A DNA stretch of 64,000 nucleotides from Candidatus Kryptoniota bacterium. GTDB lineage: Bacteria > Bacteroidota > Ignavibacteria > Kryptoniales > Kryptoniaceae. Made by a program: the position numbers and the translations under genes. The stretch is from the NCBI GenBank assembly GCA_938074445.1, contig CALJEK010000003.1, positions 80,709-144,708 of the forward strand. Reading direction: 5' to 3'. Positions 32,892 through 42,161 of this stretch are shown here, piece by piece; positions within the stretch are counted from its first letter, which is position 1; every line of letters begins with the position of its first letter. The notes beneath the pieces were generated by a model. That model worked only from the letters and a program-made list of their open reading frames with translations, was not told the origin of the DNA and searched no databases.

Positions 32892-34169
32892 TTATGTCCC
32901 AGCGCTGTAATCTTTGATGTAAGCCTTTTGCTCTTTTGTTAACTTGTCAATTTTAATCCCCATAGTTTTTAATTTAAGCTCAGCGATTTCTTCATCTTGT
33001 TCGGCTGGGATTTCATACACCTTAGGTTCAAGTTTTTTCCCTTTTTTAAATAACTCAACAAGCCGAAGTTGAGCCATAAATTGATTCGCAAACGACATAT
33101 CCATAACCTCAGAAGGGTGCCCCTCCGCAGCAACAAGATTTACAAGCCTTCCCTTAGCAAGCACGAAAATTCTTCTCCCATCTTTTAATAAGTATTCTTC
33201 AACATTATTTCTTATCTCTTTTATGCTCTTCGCCATCTTTTTCAACTGCACAAGATTTATCTCAACATCATAATGTCCAGTATTACAAACTATTGCGCCA
33301 TCTTTCATAACTTTGAAATGTTCTTCGGTTATGACATCTTTAACACCTGTGGCTGTGATAAAAATATCGCCGATTTTTGCTGCTTCTTTCATCGGCATAA
33401 CCGTAAAACCATCAAGAGTAGCCTTTAATGCAGCGATCGGTCTAACTTCTGTTACGATCACATTTGCCCCAAGTCCCCTTGCCCTCATTGCGACACCTTT
33501 CCCACAATGACCGTATCCAGCAACAACAACATTTTTCCCAGCGATTAAAACACTTGTCGCTCTCAAAATCCCATCGAGCGTCGATTGCCCTGTTCCATAC
33601 ACATTGTCGAAATCCCATTTCGTCTCGGCATCGTTAACAGCTATGATAGGATATTTTAAAGCTCCCGCTTCAGCCATTGCTCTTAACCTTTTTACTCCCG
33701 TTGTTGTTTCCTCAGTCCCTCCAATTATATCTGGTATGAGTTCAGGGTGTTTGCTATGAATTGTGAAAATTAAATCAGCTCCATCGTCGAGTGTTAAATT
33801 TGGTTTTATATTCAATGTTTGCTCGATCGCCCAATAAAATTCGTCAACGCTCATCCCATTCCAAGCAAAAATTGAAATCCCTTGTTTCGCAAGAGCTGCT
33901 GCTATTGTATCTTGAGTTGAAAGCGGATTACAACCACTCCAACTAACCTCCGCTCCGCATTCAACAAATGTTTTTATCAGCACTGCGGTTTCTTTAGTTA
34001 CATGAAGACATCCAGCAATTCTGAAACCTTTAAACGGTTTCGTCTTACTATATTTTTCCCTTAAAGCCATTAAAACGGGCATTCTACTTTCAGCCCAGCG
34101 TATTTGCTTAAGTCCTTCATCAGCAAGTGATAAATCTTTAACTTTGTACACGCCTTTCAGTTCATCCAT
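32892..34169 (-). CDS. ahcY: Adenosylhomocysteinase
   Basis: 425 residues. SAH hydrolase converts S-adenosylhomocysteine to homocysteine and adenosine. Signature parts: RIAGCLHVTKETAVLIKTFVECGAEVSW, the central GTGQSTLDGILRATSVLIAGKNVVVAGYGHCGKG (NAD-binding GxGxxG), VTEVRPIAALKA and EGHPSEVMDMSFANQ. Length is normal, without the long insertion of some bacterial forms. AAAGGAG lies 12 bases before the ATG. It follows metK by 27 bases; together they run the SAM cycle. Confidence 0.97.
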   Translation of the reverse strand: MDELKGVYKVKDLSLADEGLKQIRWAESRMPVLMALREKYSKTKPFKGFRIAGCLHVTKETAVLIKTFVECGAEVSWSGCNPLSTQDTIAAALAKQGISIFAWNGMSVDEFYWAIEQTLNIKPNLTLDDGADLIFTIHSKHPELIPDIIGGTEETTTGVKRLRAMAEAGALKYPIIAVNDAETKWDFDNVYGTGQSTLDGILRATSVLIAGKNVVVAGYGHCGKGVAMRARGLGANVIVTEVRPIAALKATLDGFTVMPMKEAAKIGDIFITATGVKDVITEEHFKVMKDGAIVCNTGHYDVEINLVQLKKMAKSIKEIRNNVEEYLLKDGRRIFVLAKGRLVNLVAAEGHPSEVMDMSFANQFMAQLRLVELFKKGKKLEPKVYEIPAEQDEEIAELKLKTMGIKIDKLTKEQKAYIKDYSAGT

Positions 34170-34196
34170 TTAATAATGTTCTCCTTTAGTTTGTTT

Positions 34197-35366
34197 TTAT
34201 TTTAAAAGTTCCCTGAATATAGGAACATAGTCAAGTTTTTCCCATGTGAACTCGGGCTCATTTCTCCCGAAATGCCCATAAACAGCGGTTTTCCGATAGA
34301 TAGGTCTTTGAAGTTTAAGTCTATCAATTATCCCACGTGGGGAAAGGTCAAGGTTTTCTTTTATGAAATCAGCAATCAAATTATCTGGGACCTTACCTGT
34401 TCCCCTCGTATCTACGTAAATTGCAACTGGATCTGCAACACCTATTGCGTATGCAACTTGAATTAAACATTCATCAGCAAGTCCAGCAGCAACAACATTT
34501 TTTGCAATATGTCTCATTTCATAAGCTGCGCTTCTGTCAACCTTGGTTGGGTCTTTTCCAGAAAAACAACCGCCCCCATGAGGTGCTCTACCGCCATATG
34601 TATCAACTATTATCTTTCTACCCGTAAGCCCAGTGTCACCATGAGGTCCACCGATCACAAACGAACCTGTTGGATTTACGTAATATTTCGTCTTTTTATC
34701 GAGATATTTTTCAGGGATAACCTCCTTTATCACAAATTCCTTTAAATCCTCGGCTATATCTTTAGATGTTAATTTTTTCCCTTTATATCTTTCATCGTGT
34801 TGAACAGAAAAAACGATTGTGTCAACTCTAACTGGTTTACCAGCGTCGTCATACTCAATCGTAACTTGACATTTGCCATCCGGTCTTAGGTATGGCATTA
34901 AATCAGTTTTTTTCCTAACATACGCGAGACGCCTCATCAGTTTATGAGCAAACATAATTGGCATCGGCATAAGTTCGGGTGTCTCTCTACACGCGTAACC
35001 AAACATCATACCTTGATCTCCTGCACCTCCCTTGTCAACCCCCTTCGCTATATCCGGCGATTGAGATTTAACTGTAACTATAACACCGCAAGACCGATAA
35101 TCAAATTGATATTCAGACCTATCATAGCCGATATCTTTGATGACATCTCTTGCGAGTTGATCGAAATCAATTTTTGCTCTAACCTCCTCGGGTGCTCTTA
35201 TCTCACCTCCAATTACAACAAGCCCCGTTGTAACAAACACCTCGCAAGCTACCCTTGACTCTGGATAATAAGCCAGGAAGGCGTCGAGAACAGCATCGGA
35301 AATTTGATCGCAAATTTTATCAGGATGTCCTTCGGCAACCGATTCAGAGGTAAATAGCTTTCCCAT
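34197..35366 (-). CDS. metK: S-adenosylmethionine synthetase
   Basis: 389 residues, full-length. Methionine/ATP-binding motifs: [35 protein letters not shown], and the P-loop-like [20 protein letters not shown] with [18 protein letters not shown]. The start has AAAAGGAG upstream. It makes SAM from methionine and ATP. The 31-base gap to the upstream gene is too short for a riboswitch, so it is probably carried on the upstream operon. Confidence 0.97.
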   Translation of the reverse strand: MGKLFTSESVAEGHPDKICDQISDAVLDAFLAYYPESRVACEVFVTTGLVVIGGEIRAPEEVRAKIDFDQLARDVIKDIGYDRSEYQFDYRSCGVIVTVKSQSPDIAKGVDKGGAGDQGMMFGYACRETPELMPMPIMFAHKLMRRLAYVRKKTDLMPYLRPDGKCQVTIEYDDAGKPVRVDTIVFSVQHDERYKGKKLTSKDIAEDLKEFVIKEVIPEKYLDKKTKYYVNPTGSFVIGGPHGDTGLTGRKIIVDTYGGRAPHGGGCFSGKDPTKVDRSAAYEMRHIAKNVVAAGLADECLIQVAYAIGVADPVAIYVDTRGTGKVPDNLIADFIKENLDLSPRGIIDRLKLQRPIYRKTAVYGHFGRNEPEFTWEKLDYVPIFRELLK

Positions 35367-35396
35367 TTAATTCTCCTTTTTAGTTTAAGTTTTACT

Positions 35397-36392
35397 TTAG
35401 TAAAATTCAATTTCCGATGAATCACCGATGTTAACTCTTTTGTAATCCCCTTTCAAGGTGACACCACTCCCAATAATAGATGAATCAAGAAGGGCATTTT
35501 GAATTTTAGCCCCATCGCCTATTATTGAATTTCGAACTATTGAGGACGAAATTTCAACACCATCAGAAACCGTTGTATATGGACCAATTATTGAATTTTC
35601 AATTTTACTTGTTGGAGATATATAAACAGGTGGAATGATCAAAACATTTTCAAACTTTCCAAACTTGATTAAACCAGCATTATTTCTCTGAAGCAAAAAC
35701 TTATTTGTCTCCAAAAGGGTCTCCGGCTTACCACAATCATACCAACCATCAATTTCAAAAACAGTTATCTTTTCACCCTTGTTCACCATAAGTTGAAGCG
35801 CATCCGTAAGCTGGTATTCACCCCTTGTCTTGATTTCCCTTTTTATAACTTCATCCAAGGATTCTTTCAAAAGTTTTGGGTTTTTTATTAAATAAATCCC
35901 AACGATTGCAAGATTGCTCTCCGGCTCCGACGGTTTCTCAATAAGTTTACTTGCAAACTTATTCCCATCAAGTATCACAACCCCAAACCTTCTAGGGTCC
36001 TCAACAGATTTAACTCCAATCGTTGTGAATTTGCTCTTCAAAAACTTTGAGATGTCGAAGTCAAAAATTGTATCTCCAAGAATTATCAAAACTTCATCTT
36101 CATCTTTGAAAGATTCACTTGCAAGATAAATTGCATGCCCAAGACCAAGTTGCTCCTTTTGCTCAACGAACTCAAACCTTACATTTGGATATCTCGACTC
36201 AGCGTAACTTTTTATCATTTCGCCAAGATGTCCAACCACAAGTAAAATATCTTTTATTGAGTTCTCAACAAGTTTATCTATTATATGCCCAAGTATCGGC
36301 TTACCGGCGACATTTAGTAGCACTTTCGGTTGAGTATAAGTATGCGGTCGCAATCTTGTTCCCATTCCCGCAACTGGGATTATAGCTTTCAT
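35397..36392 (-). CDS. Sugar-phosphate nucleotidyltransferase with left-handed beta-helix
   Basis: 331 residues from ATG 36392 (a GTG abuts it in frame). N-terminal nucleotidyltransferase: AIIPVAGMGTRLRPHTYTQPKVLLNVAGKPIL (GxGxRxxPxT..PK), ILGDTIFDFD and the DGWYDCGKPETLLETN motif, typical of glucose-1-phosphate thymidylyl- or uridylyltransferases. The last 85 residues are hexapeptide repeats (PTSKIENSIIGPYTTVSDGVEI, SSIVRNSIIGDGAKI), as in two-domain archaeal-type enzymes. It provides NDP-sugars; the specific sugar is not deducible. Confidence 0.86.
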   Translation of the reverse strand: MKAIIPVAGMGTRLRPHTYTQPKVLLNVAGKPILGHIIDKLVENSIKDILLVVGHLGEMIKSYAESRYPNVRFEFVEQKEQLGLGHAIYLASESFKDEDEVLIILGDTIFDFDISKFLKSKFTTIGVKSVEDPRRFGVVILDGNKFASKLIEKPSEPESNLAIVGIYLIKNPKLLKESLDEVIKREIKTRGEYQLTDALQLMVNKGEKITVFEIDGWYDCGKPETLLETNKFLLQRNNAGLIKFGKFENVLIIPPVYISPTSKIENSIIGPYTTVSDGVEISSSIVRNSIIGDGAKIQNALLDSSIIGSGVTLKGDYKRVNIGDSSEIEFY

Positions 36393-36451
36393 CACACAAA
36401 ACCCTTTTGTTTAAATTTTCTTGCATAATATAAAAAATCAATTCGTCATTT

Positions 36452-36988
36452 TCAATAGAGCAACTTTGATTTCAAGTGCTCAACGATGCCATCTACATCA
36501 TTGATAATTTTTATATACCCAATTGCGTCCAACCTTGACTCGTATTGCAATTGCTTTGAAATCACCTCAATAATAGGAACCCAAAAATTAACGGCTACAA
36601 ATGGTTTCAATTCGATCAACCCTTTATTCATTAATTCCCATACAAGTGATAGTTCAACCAAAGTCCCTGTGCCACCTCTTAAAACCACATAAGCATCTCC
36701 CTTTTCAATCAAAATCTTTAACCTTTCAAACAGGTCTTTTGCTTTTATCTCCTCATCAATCCATTTGTTGGCGCTTCCTCTGAAAATAGAAACTGTAACA
36801 CCGATTGTCCTCGCCCCTGCTTCCTTCGCACCTCTGGCTGTTGCTTCCATCGTCCCAGAATAACCACCATTACAAATTGTAAAACCAATTTTCCCAAGTT
36901 CATAACCAAGTCTTCTCGCAAATTCATATTCATCTTCACCCTCAACAGGTTTTGAACTTCCAAAAACTGTCACAACTTTTTCAACCAT
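36452..36988 (-). CDS. LOG-family (TIGR00725-like) Rossmann protein
   Basis: 178 residues. FGSSKPVEGEDEYEFARRLGYELGKIGFTICNGGYSGTMEATARGAKEAGARTIGV is the LOG/'lysine decarboxylase-like' nucleotide fold, with GGTGTLVELSLVWELMNKG replacing the usual PGGxGTxxE (Pro changed to Arg). Relatives release cytokinin-type bases from nucleotides or are molybdenum-cofactor-carrier-like. It is three bases after the FecCD permease gene. Confidence 0.8.
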   Translation of the reverse strand: MVEKVVTVFGSSKPVEGEDEYEFARRLGYELGKIGFTICNGGYSGTMEATARGAKEAGARTIGVTVSIFRGSANKWIDEEIKAKDLFERLKILIEKGDAYVVLRGGTGTLVELSLVWELMNKGLIELKPFVAVNFWVPIIEVISKQLQYESRLDAIGYIKIINDVDGIVEHLKSKLLY

Positions 36989-36991
36989 ACC

Positions 36992-37993
36992 TTAACTTAA
37001 AGTTTGTTTTCTTAAAAGATAAATAAAGAACGGAGCTCCGAAAAGTGCGGTGATTGAACCAACTGGTAGTTCGTTCGGATATATGACAATGCGAGCGAGC
37101 GTATCAGCAAAAAGTAAAGTTATCGCCCCAGCAAAAAAAGATGTCGGCACCAAAATCCTGTAATCAACAGCAAAAACACGACGACATATATGTGGAACCA
37201 CAAGCCCAACGAAACCTATTATCCCAGTGTTTGAGACCACAATGGCTGTTAAAATTGAAGCGACAAAATAAGAGGCTTTTTTTGTTAATTCAGCGTCAAT
37301 TCCAAGTTGTGTTGCGATTTCGTCTCCCATAGCGATCAGATTAAGGCGGTTCGAATAAACAAAGGTTAACAGCGAAAAAATTAACACAACAATTGTGATC
37401 AAAATTGACTGCTCTAAATTAACATTCGCAAGATTTCCAAGAAGCCAGAAGATTATGTTTTTCACAGACTCATTGGATAATGTTATTGCAATTAAAATCA
37501 AAGCAGAAAAGAAAGCACCTATCATTATCCCACTTAACAACATTGTGTTTAAATCAATCAAACCTCTTCTTCTACCAAGCAGGTAAACCAACACGGTCAC
37601 AAATAACGAACCTATAAGCGCTGAAATCGGGGTTAGCGCAAAAGAAAAAGAACCAAGCAGTAGTATTGACACAACTGCGCCAAAAGCTGAACCACTTGAG
37701 ATACCAAGGATGTAAGGTTCAGCAAGTGGATTTCTTATTATCGCCTGTAATATTGCCCCTGCAACAGCCAACCCAGCACCTGAAAATATTGAAGCCAAAA
37801 TCCTCGGTAAGCGTATTTGTAAAATTATAACTCTATCAACCTCGTTGGATTGCCCTTTTAAAAAACTTAAAATTTGTCCAACCTCTATTCTCACCCCAGT
37901 TTCAGAACCCCCAATTGAGATTGAAATTAAAAACAAGGAGAAAAGGAAAAGCATAAGGATAAAACTGTAAAAAATTAACTTCTTCAGCTTCAA
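36992..37993 (-). CDS. FecCD/BtuC-type iron-cobalamin ABC permease
   Basis: 333 residues, about ten membrane helices. Family marks: RLPRILASIFSGAGLAVAGAILQAIIRNPLAEPYILGISSGSAFGAV, LLSGIMIGAFFSAL, GNLANVN, and GIIGFVGLVVPHICRRV near the end. It moves iron-siderophore, haem or cobalamin across the inner membrane with a BtuD-type ATPase and a binding protein, neither of which is in the window. It lies 15 bases after upp and three bases before the LOG gene. Confidence 0.9.
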   Translation of the reverse strand: MKLKKLIFYSFILMLFLFSLFLISISIGGSETGVRIEVGQILSFLKGQSNEVDRVIILQIRLPRILASIFSGAGLAVAGAILQAIIRNPLAEPYILGISSGSAFGAVVSILLLGSFSFALTPISALIGSLFVTVLVYLLGRRRGLIDLNTMLLSGIMIGAFFSALILIAITLSNESVKNIIFWLLGNLANVNLEQSILITIVVLIFSLLTFVYSNRLNLIAMGDEIATQLGIDAELTKKASYFVASILTAIVVSNTGIIGFVGLVVPHICRRVFAVDYRILVPTSFFAGAITLLFADTLARIVIYPNELPVGSITALFGAPFFIYLLRKQTLS

Positions 37994-38008
37994 TTCACAA
38001 AATCAATT

Positions 38009-38641
38009 TTAGTTTTCAGTCCCAAATATCCTATCACCAGCATCACCAAGTCCAGGGAGAATAAAACCTTTTTGATTTAGCTGTCTATCAAGAACAGCGA
38101 TATAAATTTGAACATCTGGATGCTCCTTAATTAACCTGTCAATTCCCTCGGGCGCAGCAATGAGGCTAACAACTTTAATTTTTTTCGCTCCTCTTTCTTT
38201 AAGATATGATATAGCAGTGCAAATGCTCCCACCTGTTGCAAGCATCGGGTCAAGAATTACAATGATACTTTTATCAAGGTTTTTTGGAAATTTAAAGTAA
38301 TAATCAACGGGTTTCAATGTCTCCTCGTCCCGATAAAGCCCAATATGCCCGACCTTTGCTTCAGGAATGAATTCGAGAAAAGCGTCCACCATACCAAGTC
38401 CAGCCCTTAAAATGGGAACAAAGACAATCTCGTTTTTTAGAATGTAACCTTGTGTTACTTCAAGTGGAGTTTCAACTTCTCTTGTTGAAACTTCAAAATC
38501 TTTAGTCACCTCGAAAACCATTAATGATGTCAACCTCCGCAAAATGCTTCTGAACATTGAACTCGGTGTATTCTTGTCCCTGAGATAAGTAAGATCCCTT
38601 TTGATGAGCGGATGATCGATGATAAAAAGATTCTTCACCAT
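38009..38641 (-). CDS. upp: Uracil phosphoribosyltransferase
   Basis: 210 residues. PRPP-binding motif VILDPMLATGGSICTAISYLKERGAK, the FVPILRAGLGMVDAFLEFIPEAKVGHIGLYRDEETL substrate region and the C-terminal LPGLGDAGDRIFGTE are diagnostic. It salvages uracil to UMP. It is the first gene of the minus-strand series that runs to ahcY. Confidence 0.97.
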   Translation of the reverse strand: MVKNLFIIDHPLIKRDLTYLRDKNTPSSMFRSILRRLTSLMVFEVTKDFEVSTREVETPLEVTQGYILKNEIVFVPILRAGLGMVDAFLEFIPEAKVGHIGLYRDEETLKPVDYYFKFPKNLDKSIIVILDPMLATGGSICTAISYLKERGAKKIKVVSLIAAPEGIDRLIKEHPDVQIYIAVLDRQLNQKGFILPGLGDAGDRIFGTEN

Positions 38642-38659
38642 CAGCTTTCGATTTTTATT

Positions 38660-38690
38660 TTAAGTTAAAAACTTGAACTTGAAAATACAA
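38660..38690 (-). promoter_or_regulatory. Putative upp promoter
   Basis: Minus strand: TTG (38690-38688), 20-base spacer, TAACTTAA (38667-38660), 18 bases before the upp ATG. Confidence 0.25.
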
Positions 38691-38702
38691 TTTTCTGCAA
38701 AG

Positions 38703-38734
38703 TTGAATGTTAAAATCGAATTAAGTATATTTTT
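38703..38734 (+). promoter_or_regulatory. Putative thiolase-operon promoter
   Basis: TTG (38703-38705), 20-base spacer, TATATTTTT (38726-38734), about 80 bases before the thiolase ATG. The leader between them has no clear structure. Confidence 0.4.
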
Positions 38735-38816
38735 GGAAGAAGACCAAAATAGAAAGGCGAAAGAACCTTTAAACTTAACCATTCAGAACACAAAAACTAA
38801 CATTTTGGGAGGAAAC

Positions 38817-39995
38817 ATGAAAGAGGTAGTAATAGCCAGCGCATGTCGCACCCCAATTGGTTCATTTAACGGTGCCTTAAGCACTTTAACAGCACCTAAA
38901 CTTGGTGCAATCGTAATTGAAGAAGCGTTGAAAAGAGCAAATGTCCCCAAGGAAATGGTTGATGAAGTTATAATGGGTTGCGTCTTAACAGCTGGGGTTG
39001 GTCAAGCTCCAGCAAGGCAAGCGGCGATCTTCGCTGGACTCCCGACAAAAGTTGAGTGTATGACGATCAACAAGGTCTGCGGTTCTGGGCTTAAATCTGT
39101 TATGCTTGCAACTCAGGCAATAAAACTTGGTGACGCCGACATAATTGTCGCCGGCGGAATGGAAAGTATGTCAAACGCTCCCTATCTTCTTGATAAAGCA
39201 AGGGTTGGTTATAGGCTTGGACATTCTCAGATAATCGATTCAATGATAAAAGATGGGCTTTGGGATGTTTATAACGACTTTCATATGGGCAACGCTGGTG
39301 AACTATGTGCAAGGGAGTGTAAAATTTCAAGAGAGGAACAAGATGAGTTTGCAGTGTTAAGTTATAAGCGAGCTCTTGAAGCAATTGAAAAAGGTTATTT
39401 CAAAGATGAAATTGTCCCCGTTCCAGTCCCACAGCCAAAGGGTGAACCAATGATTGTTTCAGAAGATGAAGAGCCTAAAAAAGTAATCTTTGAGAAAATA
39501 CCGAAGCTAAAACCCGCCTTTGACCCAAATGGTACAATAACCGCTGCAAATGCCTCAAAAATAAATGACGGCGCAGCAGCTCTTGTTTTAATGTCAAAAG
39601 AAAAAGCAGATGAACTTGGCATCAAACCACTTGCAAGAGTGGTCGCTTACACATCCGCCGCAAAAGACCCAGCATGGTTTACAACCGCACCCGTAGATGC
39701 TATCGAAAAAGTTCTAAAAAAAGCAAACATGAAAAAAGAGGATATCGATTTATTCGAGGTAAACGAGGCGTTCGCTGTCGTTGCTATAGCAACTTCAAAA
39801 CTCGCCGGAATTCCAATCGAAAAAATGAATATCCATGGCGGAGCAGTAGCCCTTGGACACCCGATCGGCGCAAGCGGTGCAAGAATTTTAACAACATTGC
39901 TCTATGCGATGAAGAGAAAAGAAGCTAAATTTGGCATCGCTGCGATCTGCATCGGTGGTGGAGAAGCAAGCGCAGTTATCGTTGAAAGAATTTAA
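38817..39995 (+). CDS. Acetyl-CoA C-acetyltransferase (thiolase)
   Basis: 392 residues from ATG 38817, preceded by GGGAGGA; the longer frame is rejected because it runs across the promoter. Catalytic motifs: [14 protein letters not shown] (nucleophile Cys), [25 protein letters not shown] (His) and [13 protein letters not shown] (second Cys). The length and NEAFA...GHPIGASG spacing fit biosynthetic acetoacetyl-CoA thiolase. It heads an operon with Hbd and an acyl-CoA dehydrogenase, suggesting C4 acyl-CoA metabolism in either direction. Confidence 0.94.
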   Translation: MKEVVIASACRTPIGSFNGALSTLTAPKLGAIVIEEALKRANVPKEMVDEVIMGCVLTAGVGQAPARQAAIFAGLPTKVECMTINKVCGSGLKSVMLATQAIKLGDADIIVAGGMESMSNAPYLLDKARVGYRLGHSQIIDSMIKDGLWDVYNDFHMGNAGELCARECKISREEQDEFAVLSYKRALEAIEKGYFKDEIVPVPVPQPKGEPMIVSEDEEPKKVIFEKIPKLKPAFDPNGTITAANASKINDGAAALVLMSKEKADELGIKPLARVVAYTSAAKDPAWFTTAPVDAIEKVLKKANMKKEDIDLFEVNEAFAVVAIATSKLAGIPIEKMNIHGGAVALGHPIGASGARILTTLLYAMKRKEAKFGIAAICIGGGEASAVIVERI

Positions 39996-40030
39996 ACTAT
40001 ATTAAAAACAAAAATTTGGAACACTTGTCT

Positions 40031-40912
40031 ATGGAAATCAAAAAGGTTACAGTCGTCGGCGCTGGAACAATGGGAAGCGGAATTGCCCACGTCCTTTCTC
40101 AAAATGGCTATTTCGTAAATCTGATCGACATCAACAAAAGTGTTTTAGAAAAGGCTATAAATGTGATAAAGCAAAATATGGATAGGCAAATTAAGAAGGG
40201 GGTGTTTACAGAAGAAGAAAAGGAACAAGCAATAGCCAGAATCAACACACTGACCTCACTCGAAAGCGGTGCCAAAGACGCCGATTTCGTAATTGAAGCA
40301 GCTACCGAAAATGTCAAAATTAAAAAAGATATTTTTAAATCCCTTGACCTCGTGTGCAAACCAGAAACTATCCTTGCTACAAACACATCCTCAATTTCAA
40401 TCACCGAAATTGCCTCAGCTACAAACCGCCCGGATAAGGTAATAGGAATGCATTTCTTCAATCCAGTTCCAGTAATGAAACTTGTTGAGATAATTCGAGG
40501 ACACGATACTTCTGACGAAACGTTCAGAATTACAAAAGAACTCGCAGAAAAACTTGGGAAAACACCAGTTGAGGTAAAAGATTACCCTGGATTTGTTTCA
40601 AATCGAATTTTGATGCCAATGATAAACGAGGCAATTTACTGCCTTATGGAGGGCGTTGCTTCGGCAGAAGATATCGACACCGTGATGCGACTTGGAATGA
40701 ACCATCCAATGGGACCACTTGCACTTGCAGATTTGATTGGTCTTGATGTATGCCTTTCAATTATGAATGTCCTTTACGAGGGATTTGGAGACCCGAAATA
40801 CAGACCTTGCCCACTTCTAAAAAAGATGGTAGCTGCTGGATACCTTGGAAGAAAAACTGGAAAGGGCTTCTATGATTATACTCAACAACAAAATAATAAA
40901 ACACAGCAATGA
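40031..40912 (+). CDS. hbd: 3-hydroxybutyryl-CoA dehydrogenase
   Basis: 293 residues from ATG 40031 (a TTG 15 bases earlier is less likely). NAD-binding [16 protein letters not shown], catalytic loop [31 protein letters not shown] (His) and the C-terminal domain [22 protein letters not shown] with [27 protein letters not shown] are all typical. It interconverts acetoacetyl-CoA and 3-hydroxybutyryl-CoA. It overlaps the next gene in an ATGA. Confidence 0.95.
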   Translation: MEIKKVTVVGAGTMGSGIAHVLSQNGYFVNLIDINKSVLEKAINVIKQNMDRQIKKGVFTEEEKEQAIARINTLTSLESGAKDADFVIEAATENVKIKKDIFKSLDLVCKPETILATNTSSISITEIASATNRPDKVIGMHFFNPVPVMKLVEIIRGHDTSDETFRITKELAEKLGKTPVEVKDYPGFVSNRILMPMINEAIYCLMEGVASAEDIDTVMRLGMNHPMGPLALADLIGLDVCLSIMNVLYEGFGDPKYRPCPLLKKMVAAGYLGRKTGKGFYDYTQQQNNKTQQ

Positions 40913-42057
40913 ACTTTCAATTCACAGAAGAACAATTAATGATCAAAGAAACCGCGAGAAAATTCGCGGTTGAAGAATTAGCGCCAAAAGCAGCAGAAAG
41001 AGATGAAAAGGAAGAATTCCCACACGAGGAAGTCAAAAAACTCGCCGAACTTGGTTTTATGGGAATGATGACATCAGAAAAATATGGAGGCGCTGGGCTT
41101 GATACAATCAGCTATGTTCTCGCAATGGAAGAAATTTCAAAAGTTGATGCCTCCGTTGGCGTTATAATGTCAGTTAATAATTCCCTGATTTGTTGGCCAA
41201 TTGAAACATTTGGGACCGAAGAACAAAAATTAAAATATCTTCCACGACTTGCTCGAGGCGAACTACTCGGTGCTTTCTGTCTTTCAGAACCAGAAGCTGG
41301 AAGCGATGCATCCAATCAAAGAACCACAGCCGTCAGAGATGGAAATTTTTATATCTTGAATGGGACAAAAAATTTTATCACAAACGGCGTCTACGCTAAC
41401 ATATTGATCGTCTTTGCTCAAACGGATAAAGAGAAGGGCTCGAAAGGAATCTCCGCCTTTATCGTTGAGAAAGATTTTCCAGGTGTCATTGTGACGAAAA
41501 AAGAGAAAAAACTTGGGATTAGAAGCTCAGACACCGCTCAAATCGTCTTTGAAGATTGTAAAGTTCCTGTTGCAAATCGCCTCGGTGAGGAAGGAATGGG
41601 ATTTAAAATCGCAATGAACACATTAAATGGCGGAAGAATTGGAATAGCTGCTCAAGCCCTTGGCATCGCGCAGGCATCGCTTGAGGCATCAATAAAATAT
41701 GCCAAAGAAAGAAAAACTTTCGGAAAATTTCTCGCAGAACATCAAGCGATTCAATTTAAAATCGCAGATATGGCCACAAAAATCGAAGCCGCAAGATTAT
41801 TGACGCTTCTTGCAGCTTGGAAGAAGGACCGAGGTGAGAAATATGTCAAAGAAGCATCAATGGCTAAACTTTTAGCATCGCAAGTTGCTGTTGAAGCATC
41901 CCTGGAAGCGGTGCAAATCCACGGCGGTTACGGTTACATTAAAGACTTCCCAGTTGAAAGATTTCTCCGCGATTCAAAAATTACAGAAATCTACGAAGGA
42001 ACATCAGAAATTCAACGAATAATTATCGCAAGAGAACTGTTCGAAATGAAAGTATAA
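40909..42057 (+). CDS. Short-chain acyl-CoA dehydrogenase (Bcd type)
   Basis: 382 residues. FAD-enzyme motifs: [19 protein letters not shown], the [23 protein letters not shown] segment and [35 protein letters not shown] with the catalytic Glu region (YEGTSE). This is closest to butyryl-CoA dehydrogenases. It is the last gene of the thiolase operon and is followed by a strong terminator. EtfAB and crotonase, needed to complete the pathway, are not in the window. Confidence 0.93.
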   Translation: MNFQFTEEQLMIKETARKFAVEELAPKAAERDEKEEFPHEEVKKLAELGFMGMMTSEKYGGAGLDTISYVLAMEEISKVDASVGVIMSVNNSLICWPIETFGTEEQKLKYLPRLARGELLGAFCLSEPEAGSDASNQRTTAVRDGNFYILNGTKNFITNGVYANILIVFAQTDKEKGSKGISAFIVEKDFPGVIVTKKEKKLGIRSSDTAQIVFEDCKVPVANRLGEEGMGFKIAMNTLNGGRIGIAAQALGIAQASLEASIKYAKERKTFGKFLAEHQAIQFKIADMATKIEAARLLTLLAAWKKDRGEKYVKEASMAKLLASQVAVEASLEAVQIHGGYGYIKDFPVERFLRDSKITEIYEGTSEIQRIIIARELFEMKV

Positions 42058-42061
42058 CTTG

Positions 42062-42096
42062 AGCCCCGGTTTGAAGCCGGGGCTTAATAATTTTTT
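42062..42096 (+). terminator. Rho-independent terminator of the thiolase operon
   Basis: AGCCCCGG (42062-42069) pairs with CCGGGGCT (42077-42084) across a seven-base loop, followed by TTTTTT at 42091-42096. The T-run also forms the -33 box of the gltX promoter. Confidence 0.88.
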
Positions 42097-42124
42097 GATT
42101 TAAAGTTTCCTCTGTTTATATTTA
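42094..42124 (+). promoter_or_regulatory. Putative gltX promoter
   Basis: TTTG (42094-42097), 19-base spacer, TATATTTA (42117-42124), 37 bases before the GTG start. Its -33 box is embedded in the T-tract of the preceding terminator. Confidence 0.45.
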
Positions 42125-42161
42125 AAACCAAACAAAAATTAAAAACCATTCGCTTTTTGTT

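Noticed and set aside
34170..34196. Possible SAH or SAM riboswitch between metK and ahcY
   Set aside because: The gap is 27 bases, and the gap upstream of metK is about 30 bases; neither can hold a riboswitch.
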